A DNA stretch of 64,000 nucleotides, from positions 1 to 64,000 of the forward strand of contig NZ_VOAK01000021.1 in NCBI RefSeq assembly GCF_007859075.1, in the 5' to 3' direction. Every line of letters starts with the position of its first letter. The first letter of the stretch is position 1. Below the pieces are notes generated by a model, which worked only from the letters and a program-made list of their open reading frames with translations, did no database searches and had not been told where the DNA came from. The DNA comes from Gemmobacter aquaticus (GTDB taxonomy: Bacteria > Pseudomonadota > Alphaproteobacteria > Rhodobacterales > Rhodobacteraceae). This document shows, in pieces, positions 7,508 to 16,014 of this stretch. The position numbers were made by a program, and so were the translations under genes.

Positions 7508-8297
7508 GGGCGGCGTCCTCAGGCGTGATACGGTGGGGGTGGCTGAAGATCTCGAACCCGTCGGGGCGGGCAAGGGCAACAAGTGTCAGGCCTGCGGCCT
7601 GGGCCAGATCGACCGCAGCAGTCGTCGGCGCAGACACAGCAATCAGGATCGGGAAGCCTGCGGCGCAGGCCTTCTGAACCATATCGATGGAGGTGCGGCA
7701 GGTCAGGATCACCGCGCCATCGCGCTCAGGCGCCACGGCGCCGATCAGCTTGTCGAGCGCATTGTGCCGCCCCACATCCTCCCGCGCGAGGCGGATGCCT
7801 TCGGGCGTCCAGAAGGCGGCGCAGTGCGCGGCGCGGGTTTCGTCATGCAGCGGCTGGTGCCGTTCCAGCTCGGCCATTGCCGCCATGATCTGCGCGGCGG
7901 TCATCGAGAGGTTTGATGGCGGCACAGGGTGGGGGTGGCGCATCGCTTCTTCAAGACTTTCCAGCCCGCACAGCCCGCAGCCGACCGGACCCGCCATGCT
8001 GCGCCGACGCCGGCTCTGTCGTTCTGCGGCGGCGGGCGTCAGCCAGATCTGCAGATCGATCCCCTGCGGCGTCTCGACCGGCTCGATCCGCTCGATCTCG
8101 TCAAGGGATGCAATGCCCTCGGTCAAGGTGAAACCGCGCGCGAAATCGATCAGATCGGCAGGTGTCGCCATCATCACAGCATGGGTCGATCCGTTGTAGG
8201 ACAGCGCAACCGCAACCTCCGAGGGCAGCACCCGGCTGCCCTCGCGCAGTGCGCCAGCCTTGAAGGCAAGGCGCGAGGTGGCGCGCGCGGCCTGCAT
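7497..8297 (-). CDS. fdhD: Formate dehydrogenase accessory sulfurtransferase FdhD (FdsC)
   Basis: A 266-residue chaperone that binds bis-MGD and moves sulfur onto the molybdenum of formate dehydrogenase. The functional CxxC loop is present (Cys107 and Cys110, GCGLCG), with the family motifs GFTLTEG, REDVGRHNALDKLIG and LTCRTS. Either the ATG at 8297 or the GTG directly before it (8300) can be the start; both overlap the fdsA stop. The fdsC position between fdsA and fdsD matches the fdsGBACD order. Confidence 0.95.
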   Translation of the reverse strand: MQAARATSRLAFKAGALREGSRVLPSEVAVALSYNGSTHAVMMATPADLIDFARGFTLTEGIASLDEIERIEPVETPQGIDLQIWLTPAAAERQSRRRRSMAGPVGCGLCGLESLEEAMRHPHPVPPSNLSMTAAQIMAAMAELERHQPLHDETRAAHCAAFWTPEGIRLAREDVGRHNALDKLIGAVAPERDGAVILTCRTSIDMVQKACAAGFPILIAVSAPTTAAVDLAQAAGLTLVALARPDGFEIFSHPHRITPEDAAHVA

Positions 8298-11188
8298 CAC
8301 TCGGCCGCCGCAATCCGGCGTGACTGTGCAGCCTGTGCCTCGTAGGCCTCTTGCCAGTCGGACGGACCGTTCGAAGGGCTGATCTGCACCGCCGTAACCT
8401 TGTACTCCGGGCAGTTGGTCGCCCAGTCCGAGAAATCGGTCGTCACCACATTGGCCTGCGTCGATGGGTGGTGGAAGGTCGTATAGACCACACCGGGCGA
8501 GACGCGGTCGGTGATCGTCACGCGCAGCGTCGTCTCACCGGCACGAGACGCCAGCCGCACCCAGTCACCGTCCCGAATGCCGCGCGTCTCGGCATCATGT
8601 GGATGAACTTCGAGGATGTCCTCGGGGTGCCAGACGACGTTCTGGGTGCGCCGTGTCTGCGCGCCCACGTTGTACTGGCTGAGGATGCGGCCCGTCGTCA
8701 GCAACAAGGGGAAGCGCGGGCCGGTCTTTTCGTCGGTCGCCACATATTCGGTGCGGATGAACTTGCCGCGCCCGCGGACGAAGCCGTCAATGTGCATCAT
8801 GGGCGTGCCCTCGGGCGCTTTTTCGTTGCAGGGCCACTGGATCGAGCCCAATTCCTCCAGCCGATCATAGCTGACCCCGGCAAAGCTGGGGGTCGTCAGG
8901 GCGATCTCGTCCATGATCTGGCTGGGGTGGGTGTAGGTCCAGCCCGCACCTCCCATTTCCTTCAGCATGGCATTGGCGAACATCTGGGTCACTTCCCAGT
9001 CCTCGAACCCCTGCTTCGGCGCCATGACCTTCCGCACCATGTTGATGCGGCGCTCGGCATTGGTGAAGGTGCCGTTCTTTTCCAGGAAGGAGGAGCCGGG
9101 GAAGAAGACATGGGCATAGTTCGCGGTTTCGTTCAGGAAGAGGTCGTGAACGATCACGCACTCCATCGCCGCAAGTCCGGCGGCCACGTGTTTGGTGTCG
9201 GGGTCGGATTGCAGAATGTCTTCGCCCTGACAGTAGAGGCCCTTGAAGCTGCCTTCGACCGCCGCGTCCAGCATGTTGGGAATGCGCAGACCCGGCTCGG
9301 GGTCAATCTTCACACCCCATGCCTGTTCATAGATGGCCCGCACGCCCGCGTCCTTCACATGCCGATAGCCGGGCAGCTCATGCGGGAACGAGCCCATGTC
9401 GCACGACCCCTGCACATTGTTCTGACCGCGCAGCGGGTTCACGCCCACGCCGGGCCGGCCGATGTTGCCGGTCAGCATGGCAAGGTTGGCGATTCCGATC
9501 ACGGTGGTTGAGCCTTGGGAATGTTCGGTTACGCCGAGACCATAGTAGATCGCGGCATTGCCGCCGGTGGCATAGAGCCGGGCGGCGCCACGGACTTCGG
9601 CGGCAGGAACGCCGGTCAGAAGCTCGATCGCCTCGGGGCTGTGGCGCGGGTCTGCAACGAATTCCATGTAGTCCTGAAACTCGTCCCAGTCGCAGCGGCT
9701 GCGGATGAACTCTTCGTTGTAGAGCTTCTCGGTGACGATCACATGGGCCAGTGCCGTGACAATCGCCACGTTTGTGCCGGGCTTCAGCGCAAGGTGATGC
9801 GCCGCCTTGTAATGCGCGCCTTCGACCATCTCGGTCCGGCGCGGGTCAACCACGATCAGCTTGGCACCTTGGCGCAGGCGCTTTTTCAGCCGGCTTGCAA
9901 AGACCGGATGGCCAGAGACCGGGTTCGCCCCGATCACCAGTGCCACGTCGCAATCCTCAACCGAGTCGAAGTCTTGCGTGCCCGCGCTGGTACCGAAGGT
10001 CTGGCCCAGTCCGTAGCCGGTGGGCGAATGGCAGACACGCGCGCAGGTGTCGGTGTTGTTGTTCATGAACACCGCCCGCGTCAGCTTTTGCACGAGGTAG
10101 GTTTCCTCGTTCGTGCAACGGCTGGAGGTGATGACACCAATCGACTGCCGCCCGTATTTGTCTTGCACCGCCTTCATGCGGCGGGCCGCAAATTCCATCG
10201 CCTCGGCCCAGCTGACCTCTTGCCACGGATCGTTGATGGACTCGCGGATCATCGGCTTCAGGATCCGGTCGCGGTGGCTGGCATATCCATAGGCGAAACG
10301 GCCTTTGACACAGCTGTGCCCGCGATTGGCCTTGCCGTGCTTGTAGGGGGTCATCCGCACCAGCTCGTCCCCGCGCATCTCGGCCTTGAACTGGCACCCC
10401 ACGCCGCAATAGGCACAGGTCGTGACGATCGACTTGTCGGGGGTGCCGATATCGATCACGGACTTCTCGATCAGCGTGGCGGTCGGGCAGGCCTGCACGC
10501 AGGCCCCGCAGGACACGCAATCCGAGGTAAGGAAGGTGTCATTGGCGCCACCGGCCTTGACCCTGCTGTCCCAGCCCCTGCCCTCGATCGTCAGTGCGAA
10601 GGTGCCCTGCACTTCCTCGCAGGCCCGGACGCAGCGGTTGCAGACAATGCACTTTGACGGATCGTAGCTGAAATAGGGGTTGGAATCGTCCTTGGGCAGC
10701 CATTGCGGATTGGCCTCTCCGCTGGTGTTCTTGGCTTGGAAATGCGTCTCCACCGCCTCATAGCGCACATCGCGCAGACCGACGGCGCCCGCCATGTCCT
10801 GCAACTCGCAATCGCCGTTGGCCGCGCAGGTCAGGCAATCCAGCGGGTGGTCGCTGATGTAGAGCTCCATCACGCCGCGACGCAGCTGCTTCAGCCTGCC
10901 GGTCTGGGTATGCACCTTGATCCCGGCCGCAACCGGCGTCGTGCAGGATGCGGGCGTGCCATTGCGGCCCTCGATCTCCACCAGACACAGGCGGCATGAC
11001 CCGAACGCATCCAGGCTGTCGGTCGCGCAGAGCTTTGGCACATTGATGCCGATCTGGGCGGCGGCGCGCATGATGCTGGTGCCTTCGGGCACTGTGACAT
11101 CAAACCCGTCGATGTTCAAAGTGACCATCTGTTTCGATTTGGATGCAGGCGTGCCGTAATCCGCGTCGGGAAGGATAAAGTCTTTCAT
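8297..11188 (-). CDS. fdsA: NAD-dependent formate dehydrogenase, catalytic alpha subunit
   Basis: A 963-residue molybdenum subunit that oxidises formate to CO2. Clusters can be read in order: [2Fe-2S] Cys54/65/68/82; His114-Cys118/121/127; two ferredoxin-type [4Fe-4S] sets at Cys180/183/186/190 and Cys224/227/230/234; and the proximal set Cys258/261/265/293. The molybdenum ligand is Cys386 in DTCARVCHSPT, so this is a cysteine and not a selenocysteine enzyme. Residues about 255-940 are the bis-MGD-binding body. The 5' end overlaps fdsB by 4 nt. Electrons pass through FdsB to NAD+. Confidence 0.97.
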   Translation of the reverse strand: MKDFILPDADYGTPASKSKQMVTLNIDGFDVTVPEGTSIMRAAAQIGINVPKLCATDSLDAFGSCRLCLVEIEGRNGTPASCTTPVAAGIKVHTQTGRLKQLRRGVMELYISDHPLDCLTCAANGDCELQDMAGAVGLRDVRYEAVETHFQAKNTSGEANPQWLPKDDSNPYFSYDPSKCIVCNRCVRACEEVQGTFALTIEGRGWDSRVKAGGANDTFLTSDCVSCGACVQACPTATLIEKSVIDIGTPDKSIVTTCAYCGVGCQFKAEMRGDELVRMTPYKHGKANRGHSCVKGRFAYGYASHRDRILKPMIRESINDPWQEVSWAEAMEFAARRMKAVQDKYGRQSIGVITSSRCTNEETYLVQKLTRAVFMNNNTDTCARVCHSPTGYGLGQTFGTSAGTQDFDSVEDCDVALVIGANPVSGHPVFASRLKKRLRQGAKLIVVDPRRTEMVEGAHYKAAHHLALKPGTNVAIVTALAHVIVTEKLYNEEFIRSRCDWDEFQDYMEFVADPRHSPEAIELLTGVPAAEVRGAARLYATGGNAAIYYGLGVTEHSQGSTTVIGIANLAMLTGNIGRPGVGVNPLRGQNNVQGSCDMGSFPHELPGYRHVKDAGVRAIYEQAWGVKIDPEPGLRIPNMLDAAVEGSFKGLYCQGEDILQSDPDTKHVAAGLAAMECVIVHDLFLNETANYAHVFFPGSSFLEKNGTFTNAERRINMVRKVMAPKQGFEDWEVTQMFANAMLKEMGGAGWTYTHPSQIMDEIALTTPSFAGVSYDRLEELGSIQWPCNEKAPEGTPMMHIDGFVRGRGKFIRTEYVATDEKTGPRFPLLLTTGRILSQYNVGAQTRRTQNVVWHPEDILEVHPHDAETRGIRDGDWVRLASRAGETTLRVTITDRVSPGVVYTTFHHPSTQANVVTTDFSDWATNCPEYKVTAVQISPSNGPSDWQEAYEAQAAQSRRIAAAE

Positions 11189-12705
11189 TCCGCTGCCTCC
11201 TTCTGGGTGGCGGTGAAATCATCAGGGAAATGGGTCAGCGCGGACATCACCGGATAGGGGGTGAACCCGCCTAACGCACAGAGCGATCCGGCCTTCATCG
11301 TCTCGCAGAGGTCCGTCAGCAGCGGAATGGCCGCTGCATCGCCCCGGGCGATCCGATCAATGGTTTCAACGCCCCGCACCGCCCCGATGCGGCAAGGCGT
11401 GCATTTGCCGCAGGATTCGATGGCGCAGAACTCCATCGCGAACCGCGCCAGACGCAGCATGTCGGCACTGTCGTCAAAGACCACGAGCCCGGCATGGCCG
11501 ATCAGGGCGTTCTGGCCCGCATATTCCTCGTATCCGAACGGTGTATCGAATTGATGCGGCGCAAGATAGGCGCCGAGTGGCCCGCCGACCTGCACCGCCT
11601 TGACCGGTCGGCCAGATGCCGTGCCGCCGCCGATCTCTTGCACGATCTCACGCAGCGTAAGGCCAAAGGCGATCTCGTAAAGCCCGCCGTGCTTCACGTT
11701 CCCCGCGATCTGCAGCGGGATCGTTCCGCGAGAACGACCTAGGCCAAAGCCCGCATAGAACTCGGGGCCTCGCTCAAGGATCACTGGCACGGTGGCCAGC
11801 GAGATCACGTTGTTGACCACCGTGGGGCAGCCCATGAAGCCTTCCAGCGCGGGCAGCGGCGGCTTGGCGCGCACCACGCCGCGTTTGCCCTCAAGGCTAT
11901 TGAGCAGCGCGGTCTCCTCGCCGCAGACATAGGCACCGGCGCCCACGCGCAACTCCAACTCGAACCTCCGGCCCGATCCGAGGACGGATGCGCCCAGCAC
12001 CCCTTCTGCCCGCGCAATGCGGATTGCCTCGGCAAGGACCACGTTGGCGTCGGGATATTCGGAGCGCGAATAGATGAAGCCCTGCGTTGCCCCAACCGCG
12101 AGGCCGGCAATCACCATTCCCTCGATGAGGGTGAAGGGGTCGCCCTCCATAAGCATCCGGTCGGCAAAGGTGCCACTGTCGCCCTCATCGGCGTTGGCCA
12201 CGATGTATTTCCGCGTACCCGGTGCCTGACGGACGGTGTCCCACTTGATGCCGGTCGGAAAGCCTGCCCCACCCCGCCCGCGCAGGCCTGACGTCTTCAC
12301 CATCTCGACGATGGCCTGCCCAGAGAGGCCCACCGCCCGCTCAAGCCCCTTGAGCCCGCCATGCGCGCGGTAGTCTGCAAGGCTCAGCGGATCGATCACA
12401 CCGACGCGGGCAAAGGTCAGCCGGGTCTGCGACTTGAGCCACGGCAGCTCTTCGGTCAGCCCAAGCGCCTTGGGACCACCGTCGAAAACCTGCGCCACGT
12501 CTGCGGGCGTCATCGGGCCAAAGGCCATGCGGCCCTCCGACCCCTCGACCTCAACCAGCGGCTCAAGCCAGACCATCCCGCGCGAGCCATTGCGGATCAC
12601 GGTCAGATCAATACCGCGACGTGTGGCTTCAGCCTCCAGGGCGACAACAACATCCTCGGCGCCAAGCGCCTTTGCCGCAGCATCACGGGGAACCCAGACC
12701 TTCAT
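11185..12705 (-). CDS. fdsB: NAD-dependent formate dehydrogenase beta subunit (NuoF-like)
   Basis: A 506-residue diaphorase subunit carrying FMN, the NAD site and one [4Fe-4S] cluster, related to NuoF. A thioredoxin-like N-terminal extension (about 1-110) precedes the NuoF core. FMN/NAD motifs GLRGRGGAGFPTG and NADEGDSGTFADRML, the CGEETALLNSLEG segment and the cluster motif ESCGKCTPCRIG are all present. The start overlaps the fdsG stop by one base. The subunit passes electrons from FdsA to NAD+. Confidence 0.96.
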   Translation of the reverse strand: MKVWVPRDAAAKALGAEDVVVALEAEATRRGIDLTVIRNGSRGMVWLEPLVEVEGSEGRMAFGPMTPADVAQVFDGGPKALGLTEELPWLKSQTRLTFARVGVIDPLSLADYRAHGGLKGLERAVGLSGQAIVEMVKTSGLRGRGGAGFPTGIKWDTVRQAPGTRKYIVANADEGDSGTFADRMLMEGDPFTLIEGMVIAGLAVGATQGFIYSRSEYPDANVVLAEAIRIARAEGVLGASVLGSGRRFELELRVGAGAYVCGEETALLNSLEGKRGVVRAKPPLPALEGFMGCPTVVNNVISLATVPVILERGPEFYAGFGLGRSRGTIPLQIAGNVKHGGLYEIAFGLTLREIVQEIGGGTASGRPVKAVQVGGPLGAYLAPHQFDTPFGYEEYAGQNALIGHAGLVVFDDSADMLRLARFAMEFCAIESCGKCTPCRIGAVRGVETIDRIARGDAAAIPLLTDLCETMKAGSLCALGGFTPYPVMSALTHFPDDFTATQKEAAE

Positions 12706-13172
12706 CAGCGTACCTCTGCGATCAGGGCATCAACCCGCGCCTCATCGACGCGTCCAACCACACGGCCGTCCACCATCGCGGCGGGCGCACAGGCGCAAAG
12801 ACCAAGGCAGAACACCGGCTCCAACGTGACGCGGCCATCGGGCGTGGTTTCGTGCCAGTCGACACCCAGACTTGCCTGCGCATGGGCGGCAACCCGGTCG
12901 GCGCCCATCGACTGGCAGGCCTCGGCGCGGCAGAGTTTGAGCACATGCTTGCCCGCCGGTGCAGCGCGAAAATCATGGTAGAAGGTCATCACCCCATGCA
13001 CCTCGGCCCGCGTCATGCAGAGCGCCTCGGCGATCTGGGGAAGTGCGGCCTGCGGCACATGGCCGAACGCGGCCTGCACCTCATGGAGGATCGGCAAAAG
13101 CGGCCCTTCCATCCCCTGATGCGCGGTGACGATCTCGGCGACCCGCGCCGAAATGGCGGCTTCATCCAGCAT
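12705..13172 (-). CDS. fdsG: NAD-dependent formate dehydrogenase gamma subunit (NuoE-like)
   Basis: A 155-residue thioredoxin-like [2Fe-2S] subunit related to NuoE. Cluster cysteines are visible as CRAEAC and CLGLC. The gene is first in the fdsGBACD operon and has the best Shine-Dalgarno of the set (GGAGG, 7 nt from ATG). The 101-bp gap upstream carries LysR-type palindromes. Confidence 0.95.
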   Translation of the reverse strand: MLDEAAISARVAEIVTAHQGMEGPLLPILHEVQAAFGHVPQAALPQIAEALCMTRAEVHGVMTFYHDFRAAPAGKHVLKLCRAEACQSMGADRVAAHAQASLGVDWHETTPDGRVTLEPVFCLGLCACAPAAMVDGRVVGRVDEARVDALIAEVR

Positions 13173-13220
13173 GGCTGACCCTCCAGTAAATCTGGCCGTT
13201 GGCTGCTGCCGGTTCTACGT

Positions 13221-13275
13221 GGTTTGATAGACGTATCAATGCCAATATACCGTCAAACGATAGAAAAATCCTATC
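13221..13275 (-). promoter_or_regulatory. LysR-type operator cluster upstream of the fds operon
   Basis: Two dyads lie between the LysR gene and fdsG. GATAG (13259-13263) and CTATC (13271-13275) are separated by 7 nt, the ATAG-N7-CTAT form seen for several LysR proteins. TTGATA (13224-13229) and TATCAA (13234-13239) are separated by 4 nt. The outer arms GGTTTGATAG (13221-13230) and CTATCAAACC (13271-13280) are also perfect complements. A recall site and an activation site for the adjacent regulator would be arranged this way. Confidence 0.55.
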
Positions 13276-14158
13276 AAACCTCTGCGACGCGACGGGCAGT
13301 ATCAAAGAGGGCAGCAATCAGCGGCGTTGGCGGCTCGCGCTGCGCGGCGATCAGACCCACCAGATGCTCGGCCTCGGGCTGGACGATGGGAATCGCGCAA
13401 AGCTGTCCCCCGCGGGCAAAAAGGTCAGCCAGCTTCTTGGGCAGGACAGAGGCCCATTCGCCCCCCATCACATGCGTCAGAAGCGCGATGGTGGAGTTAG
13501 ATTCGACCATCGGCATCGCAGCCACCCCCGCCTGCGCAAGGTGCTGGTTCACGATACGGCGGTTCTGCATATCGGCGGTCAGAAGGCACAGCCTGAGCCC
13601 GGCCAGATCGCCCCATGTGACCTGATCTCGCCCCGCAAGGGCCGAGCCGGTGGTGCAGAGCAGCCGGTAAAATTCGGAGTAAAGCGGCACCTTGGCCATG
13701 CGGCCCAGCGGTTCGTTGTCCAGATAGGTGATCCCCGCATCCAGATCGAGCCGCTCGATCCCCGTCAGGATCTCGGCCGAGGTGCGTGACAGGATGGTGA
13801 CGCGCACATTCGGGTGGCGCCGGGTGAAGGGTGTGGTCAGATCGGCCACCATCGGCAGCGCAGTAGGGATCACCCCGATGCGAAGATTGCCCGCCAGTCC
13901 CTTGTGGCTGGCGCGCATCTCATCGCGCAGGGCACGCGCATCACCGACGATCCGGCGCGCGCGGTCAAGCACGCGCTGACCTTCGGGCGTCAGTCCCTGA
14001 AAGCGCGATCCGCGCCAGACAAGCTGCACGCCCAACTCGCCCTCAAGCTGCTTGATGGCCGAGGAGAGTGTGGGCTGCGTCACGCCGCAGACCTCGGCCG
14101 CCCGGCCAAAGTGCCCCTCATTTGCAAGGGCGATGAACATTTCCAGCTTGTCGATCAT
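13274..14158 (-). CDS. LysR-family regulator of formate dehydrogenase
   Basis: A 294-residue regulator with an N-terminal winged helix (residues 1-60; FGRAAEVCGVTQPTLSSAIKQLE) and a periplasmic-binding-like effector domain (about 90-290). It lies directly upstream of fdsG on the same strand, unlike the divergent layout common for LysR pairs. The sequence resembles the FdsR regulators of formate dehydrogenase operons. The start at 14158 gives the family's usual N terminus, MIDKLEMFIALA; the frame stays open far upstream, but that part encodes nothing recognisable and covers the opposite-strand peptidase gene. Confidence 0.88.
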   Translation of the reverse strand: MIDKLEMFIALANEGHFGRAAEVCGVTQPTLSSAIKQLEGELGVQLVWRGSRFQGLTPEGQRVLDRARRIVGDARALRDEMRASHKGLAGNLRIGVIPTALPMVADLTTPFTRRHPNVRVTILSRTSAEILTGIERLDLDAGITYLDNEPLGRMAKVPLYSEFYRLLCTTGSALAGRDQVTWGDLAGLRLCLLTADMQNRRIVNQHLAQAGVAAMPMVESNSTIALLTHVMGGEWASVLPKKLADLFARGGQLCAIPIVQPEAEHLVGLIAAQREPPTPLIAALFDTARRVAEV

Positions 14159-14257
14159 GGGTCGATCCTTGCCCAAGCGCGCATCCCGCGCCAGAGCAAA
14201 GACGCGCGCAGAAAACAAACCTTGTCGGGTCGGGGCCGCGCCTCTACATCCTTTCGC

Positions 14258-15058
14258 ATGAACCTGCGCATCCCATTCCTGAACAAGCCACCCGTCGTGC
14301 CGGTCATCCGGCTGCAGGGGGCAATCACCACCGGCGGCCGACTTGGCAGCGGGTTGAACGACGCAACACTTGCCCCGATCATCGACAAGGCGTTCCGCAT
14401 GAAGCCGGCTGCGGTCGCTCTGGCGATCAACTCGCCCGGCGGATCGCCGGTGCAATCCAGCCTGATCGCTGCCCGCATCCGGCGGCTGGCTGCGGAAAAG
14501 GGTGTGCATGTCCATGCCTTTGTCGAGGATGTCGCGGCCTCGGGCGGCTACTGGCTGGCCTGCGCCGCCGATGACATCTGGGTGGATGACAGCTCCATCC
14601 TCGGGTCGATTGGCGTGATTTTCGCAAGCTTCGGCTTCCCCGAGTTCCTTGCCCGTCACGGGATCGAACGCCGGGTCATCACCGCAGGCAAGTCGAAATC
14701 GCTGGCCGATCCTTTCCAGCCCGCCAAGCCCGAAGACGAGGCCCGGCTGCGCGCCCTGCAAGAGCCGATCCATCAGGCCTTTATCGCGCATGTCAAAGCG
14801 CGGCGCGGCGCGCGGCTTGACCAGTCGGCCGATCTTTTCAATGCCGATGTCTGGGTCGGGCAGCAGGCCGTGGATCTGGGCCTTGCCGATGGCGTGGCGC
14901 ATATGGTGCCCAAGCTGAAATCGCTTTACGGCGACAAGACGCGCTTTGTGCCGATGGGCCAGAAGCGCGGACTGATCGCCCGTCTGACGGGCCGCGCGAT
15001 GGCTAGCGCTGTGGCCGAGGTCGAGGACCGCGCGGCATTTGCGCGCTTCGGGCTCTAG
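14258..15058 (+). CDS. sppA: S49-family signal-peptide peptidase-like serine protease
   Basis: A 266-residue half-size SppA/SohB homologue. The catalytic dyad of the family is visible: Ser95 in AASGGYW and Lys147 in AGKSKS, 52 residues apart as in B. subtilis SppA. The substrate-groove motif AINSPGGSP and the oxyanion region SILGSIGVI are present. There is no obvious N-terminal transmembrane segment, which is unusual for a peptidase that degrades signal peptides in the membrane. A 56-aa membrane zinc-ribbon protein follows after 3 bp. Confidence 0.88.
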   Translation: MNLRIPFLNKPPVVPVIRLQGAITTGGRLGSGLNDATLAPIIDKAFRMKPAAVALAINSPGGSPVQSSLIAARIRRLAAEKGVHVHAFVEDVAASGGYWLACAADDIWVDDSSILGSIGVIFASFGFPEFLARHGIERRVITAGKSKSLADPFQPAKPEDEARLRALQEPIHQAFIAHVKARRGARLDQSADLFNADVWVGQQAVDLGLADGVAHMVPKLKSLYGDKTRFVPMGQKRGLIARLTGRAMASAVAEVEDRAAFARFGL

Positions 15059-15061
15059 CCC

Positions 15062-15232
15062 ATGGTCAAGATCATCACGCTCTTCCTGCTCGTCATGGCG
15101 GTCATGGCAATCTTCTTCCGCAATCGCATCCCCCACAACCTGTCGCGGAATCAGAAATGCAGGTCGTGCGGACGGCCCAGGATTGGCAAAGGTCCCTGCC
15201 CTTGCGGTGCTGACGGAAAGGGCAAAGCATGA
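15062..15232 (+). CDS. Small membrane protein with C-terminal zinc ribbon (56 aa)
   Basis: A short gene between sppA and the SDR gene. Its start is 3 bp after the sppA stop and its stop overlaps the SDR start (ATGA). Residues about 3-19 are one hydrophobic helix; the tail has CRSCG and CPCG, a C-x2-C...C-x-C set that could bind zinc. High third-position GC and the 4-nt overlap support translation. I recall similar small proteins beside SDR-uvrC in Rhodobacteraceae, but its function is unknown. It could tether or regulate the S49 peptidase, which lacks its own membrane anchor. Confidence 0.7.
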   Translation: MVKIITLFLLVMAVMAIFFRNRIPHNLSRNQKCRSCGRPRIGKGPCPCGADGKGKA

Positions 15233-16014
15233 ACGGCAATCGCGCCCTTGTGACCGGCGCCGGCGCGCGCCTTGGGCAGGCCATGGCGGTCTATCTGGCC
15301 GAGCGGGGGTATGATGTTGCGGTGCATTACGCAACCTCGGCCGAAGGTGCTGCAGACACCGTCGCACAGATCGCAGCAAAGGGCCGCCGGGGCGTGGCCC
15401 TGCAGGCCGATCTGCTGGTCGAGGCCGAGACGCAGACCCTTGTCGATCGCGCGGCTAAGGCGCTTGGCGGGCCGCTGTCGGTGCTGGTGAACAGCGCCTC
15501 GATCTTTGAATATGACACGATCCAGTCGGCGACGCGCGAGAGCTGGGACCGGCATATGGAAAGCAACCTGCGTGCACCATTCGTGCTGACCCAAGCCTTC
15601 GCCCGACAGGCTCCACCCCTTGATCATGATACGGCAGGCGAGCCCATCGCGACCGGGCTTGTCGTCAACCTGATCGACCAGCGCGTCCACAAGCTTACGC
15701 CCGAGTTCATGACCTATACGCTGGCCAAGATGGGGTTGTGGGCGCTTACGCGCACGTCGGCACAGGCGCTGGCGCCGCGCATCCGGGTGAACGCCATCGG
15801 CCCGGGCCCCACGCTGCAGGGTGCAAGACAAACCGTCGATCACTTCGCCCGACAGCGCGCAGCAACGATACTGGAGCGCGGAGCCAATCCGCAGGATATT
15901 ACCGCCGCCCTTGGGTATTTCCTGGGTGCGCCGGCTGTGACAGGGCAAATCCTGTGCATCGACGGCGGCCAGCATCTGGGCTGGAAAACCCCCGATGTGC
16001 TGGGCGTTGAGTGA
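15229..16014 (+). CDS. Short-chain dehydrogenase, pteridine-reductase (PTR1/FolM)-like
   Basis: A 261-residue SDR with Rossmann motif TGAGARLG at residues 9-16 and NSAS at 88-91. Catalytic Tyr163 and Lys167 lie in MTYTLAKMGL. At the usual serine position there is Asp150 (NLIDQR), 13 residues before Tyr163, as in Leishmania pteridine reductase PTR1 (Asp181/Tyr194). That triad and the TGAxxRLG motif suggest a dihydropteridine or dihydromonapterin reductase rather than a fatty-acid or sugar SDR. It ends about 310 bp before uvrC on the same strand. Confidence 0.8.
   Translation: MNGNRALVTGAGARLGQAMAVYLAERGYDVAVHYATSAEGAADTVAQIAAKGRRGVALQADLLVEAETQTLVDRAAKALGGPLSVLVNSASIFEYDTIQSATRESWDRHMESNLRAPFVLTQAFARQAPPLDHDTAGEPIATGLVVNLIDQRVHKLTPEFMTYTLAKMGLWALTRTSAQALAPRIRVNAIGPGPTLQGARQTVDHFARQRAATILERGANPQDITAALGYFLGAPAVTGQILCIDGGQHLGWKTPDVLGVE

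Noticed and set aside
8297-11188. Selenocysteine in formate dehydrogenase
   Set aside because: The frame has no internal TGA and the molybdenum ligand position is an ordinary cysteine codon (Cys386).
14159-15379. Open frame extending the LysR gene to 701 codons
   Set aside because: The extension covers the opposite-strand sppA gene, contains no domain, and the internal ATG at 14158 gives the normal LysR N terminus.
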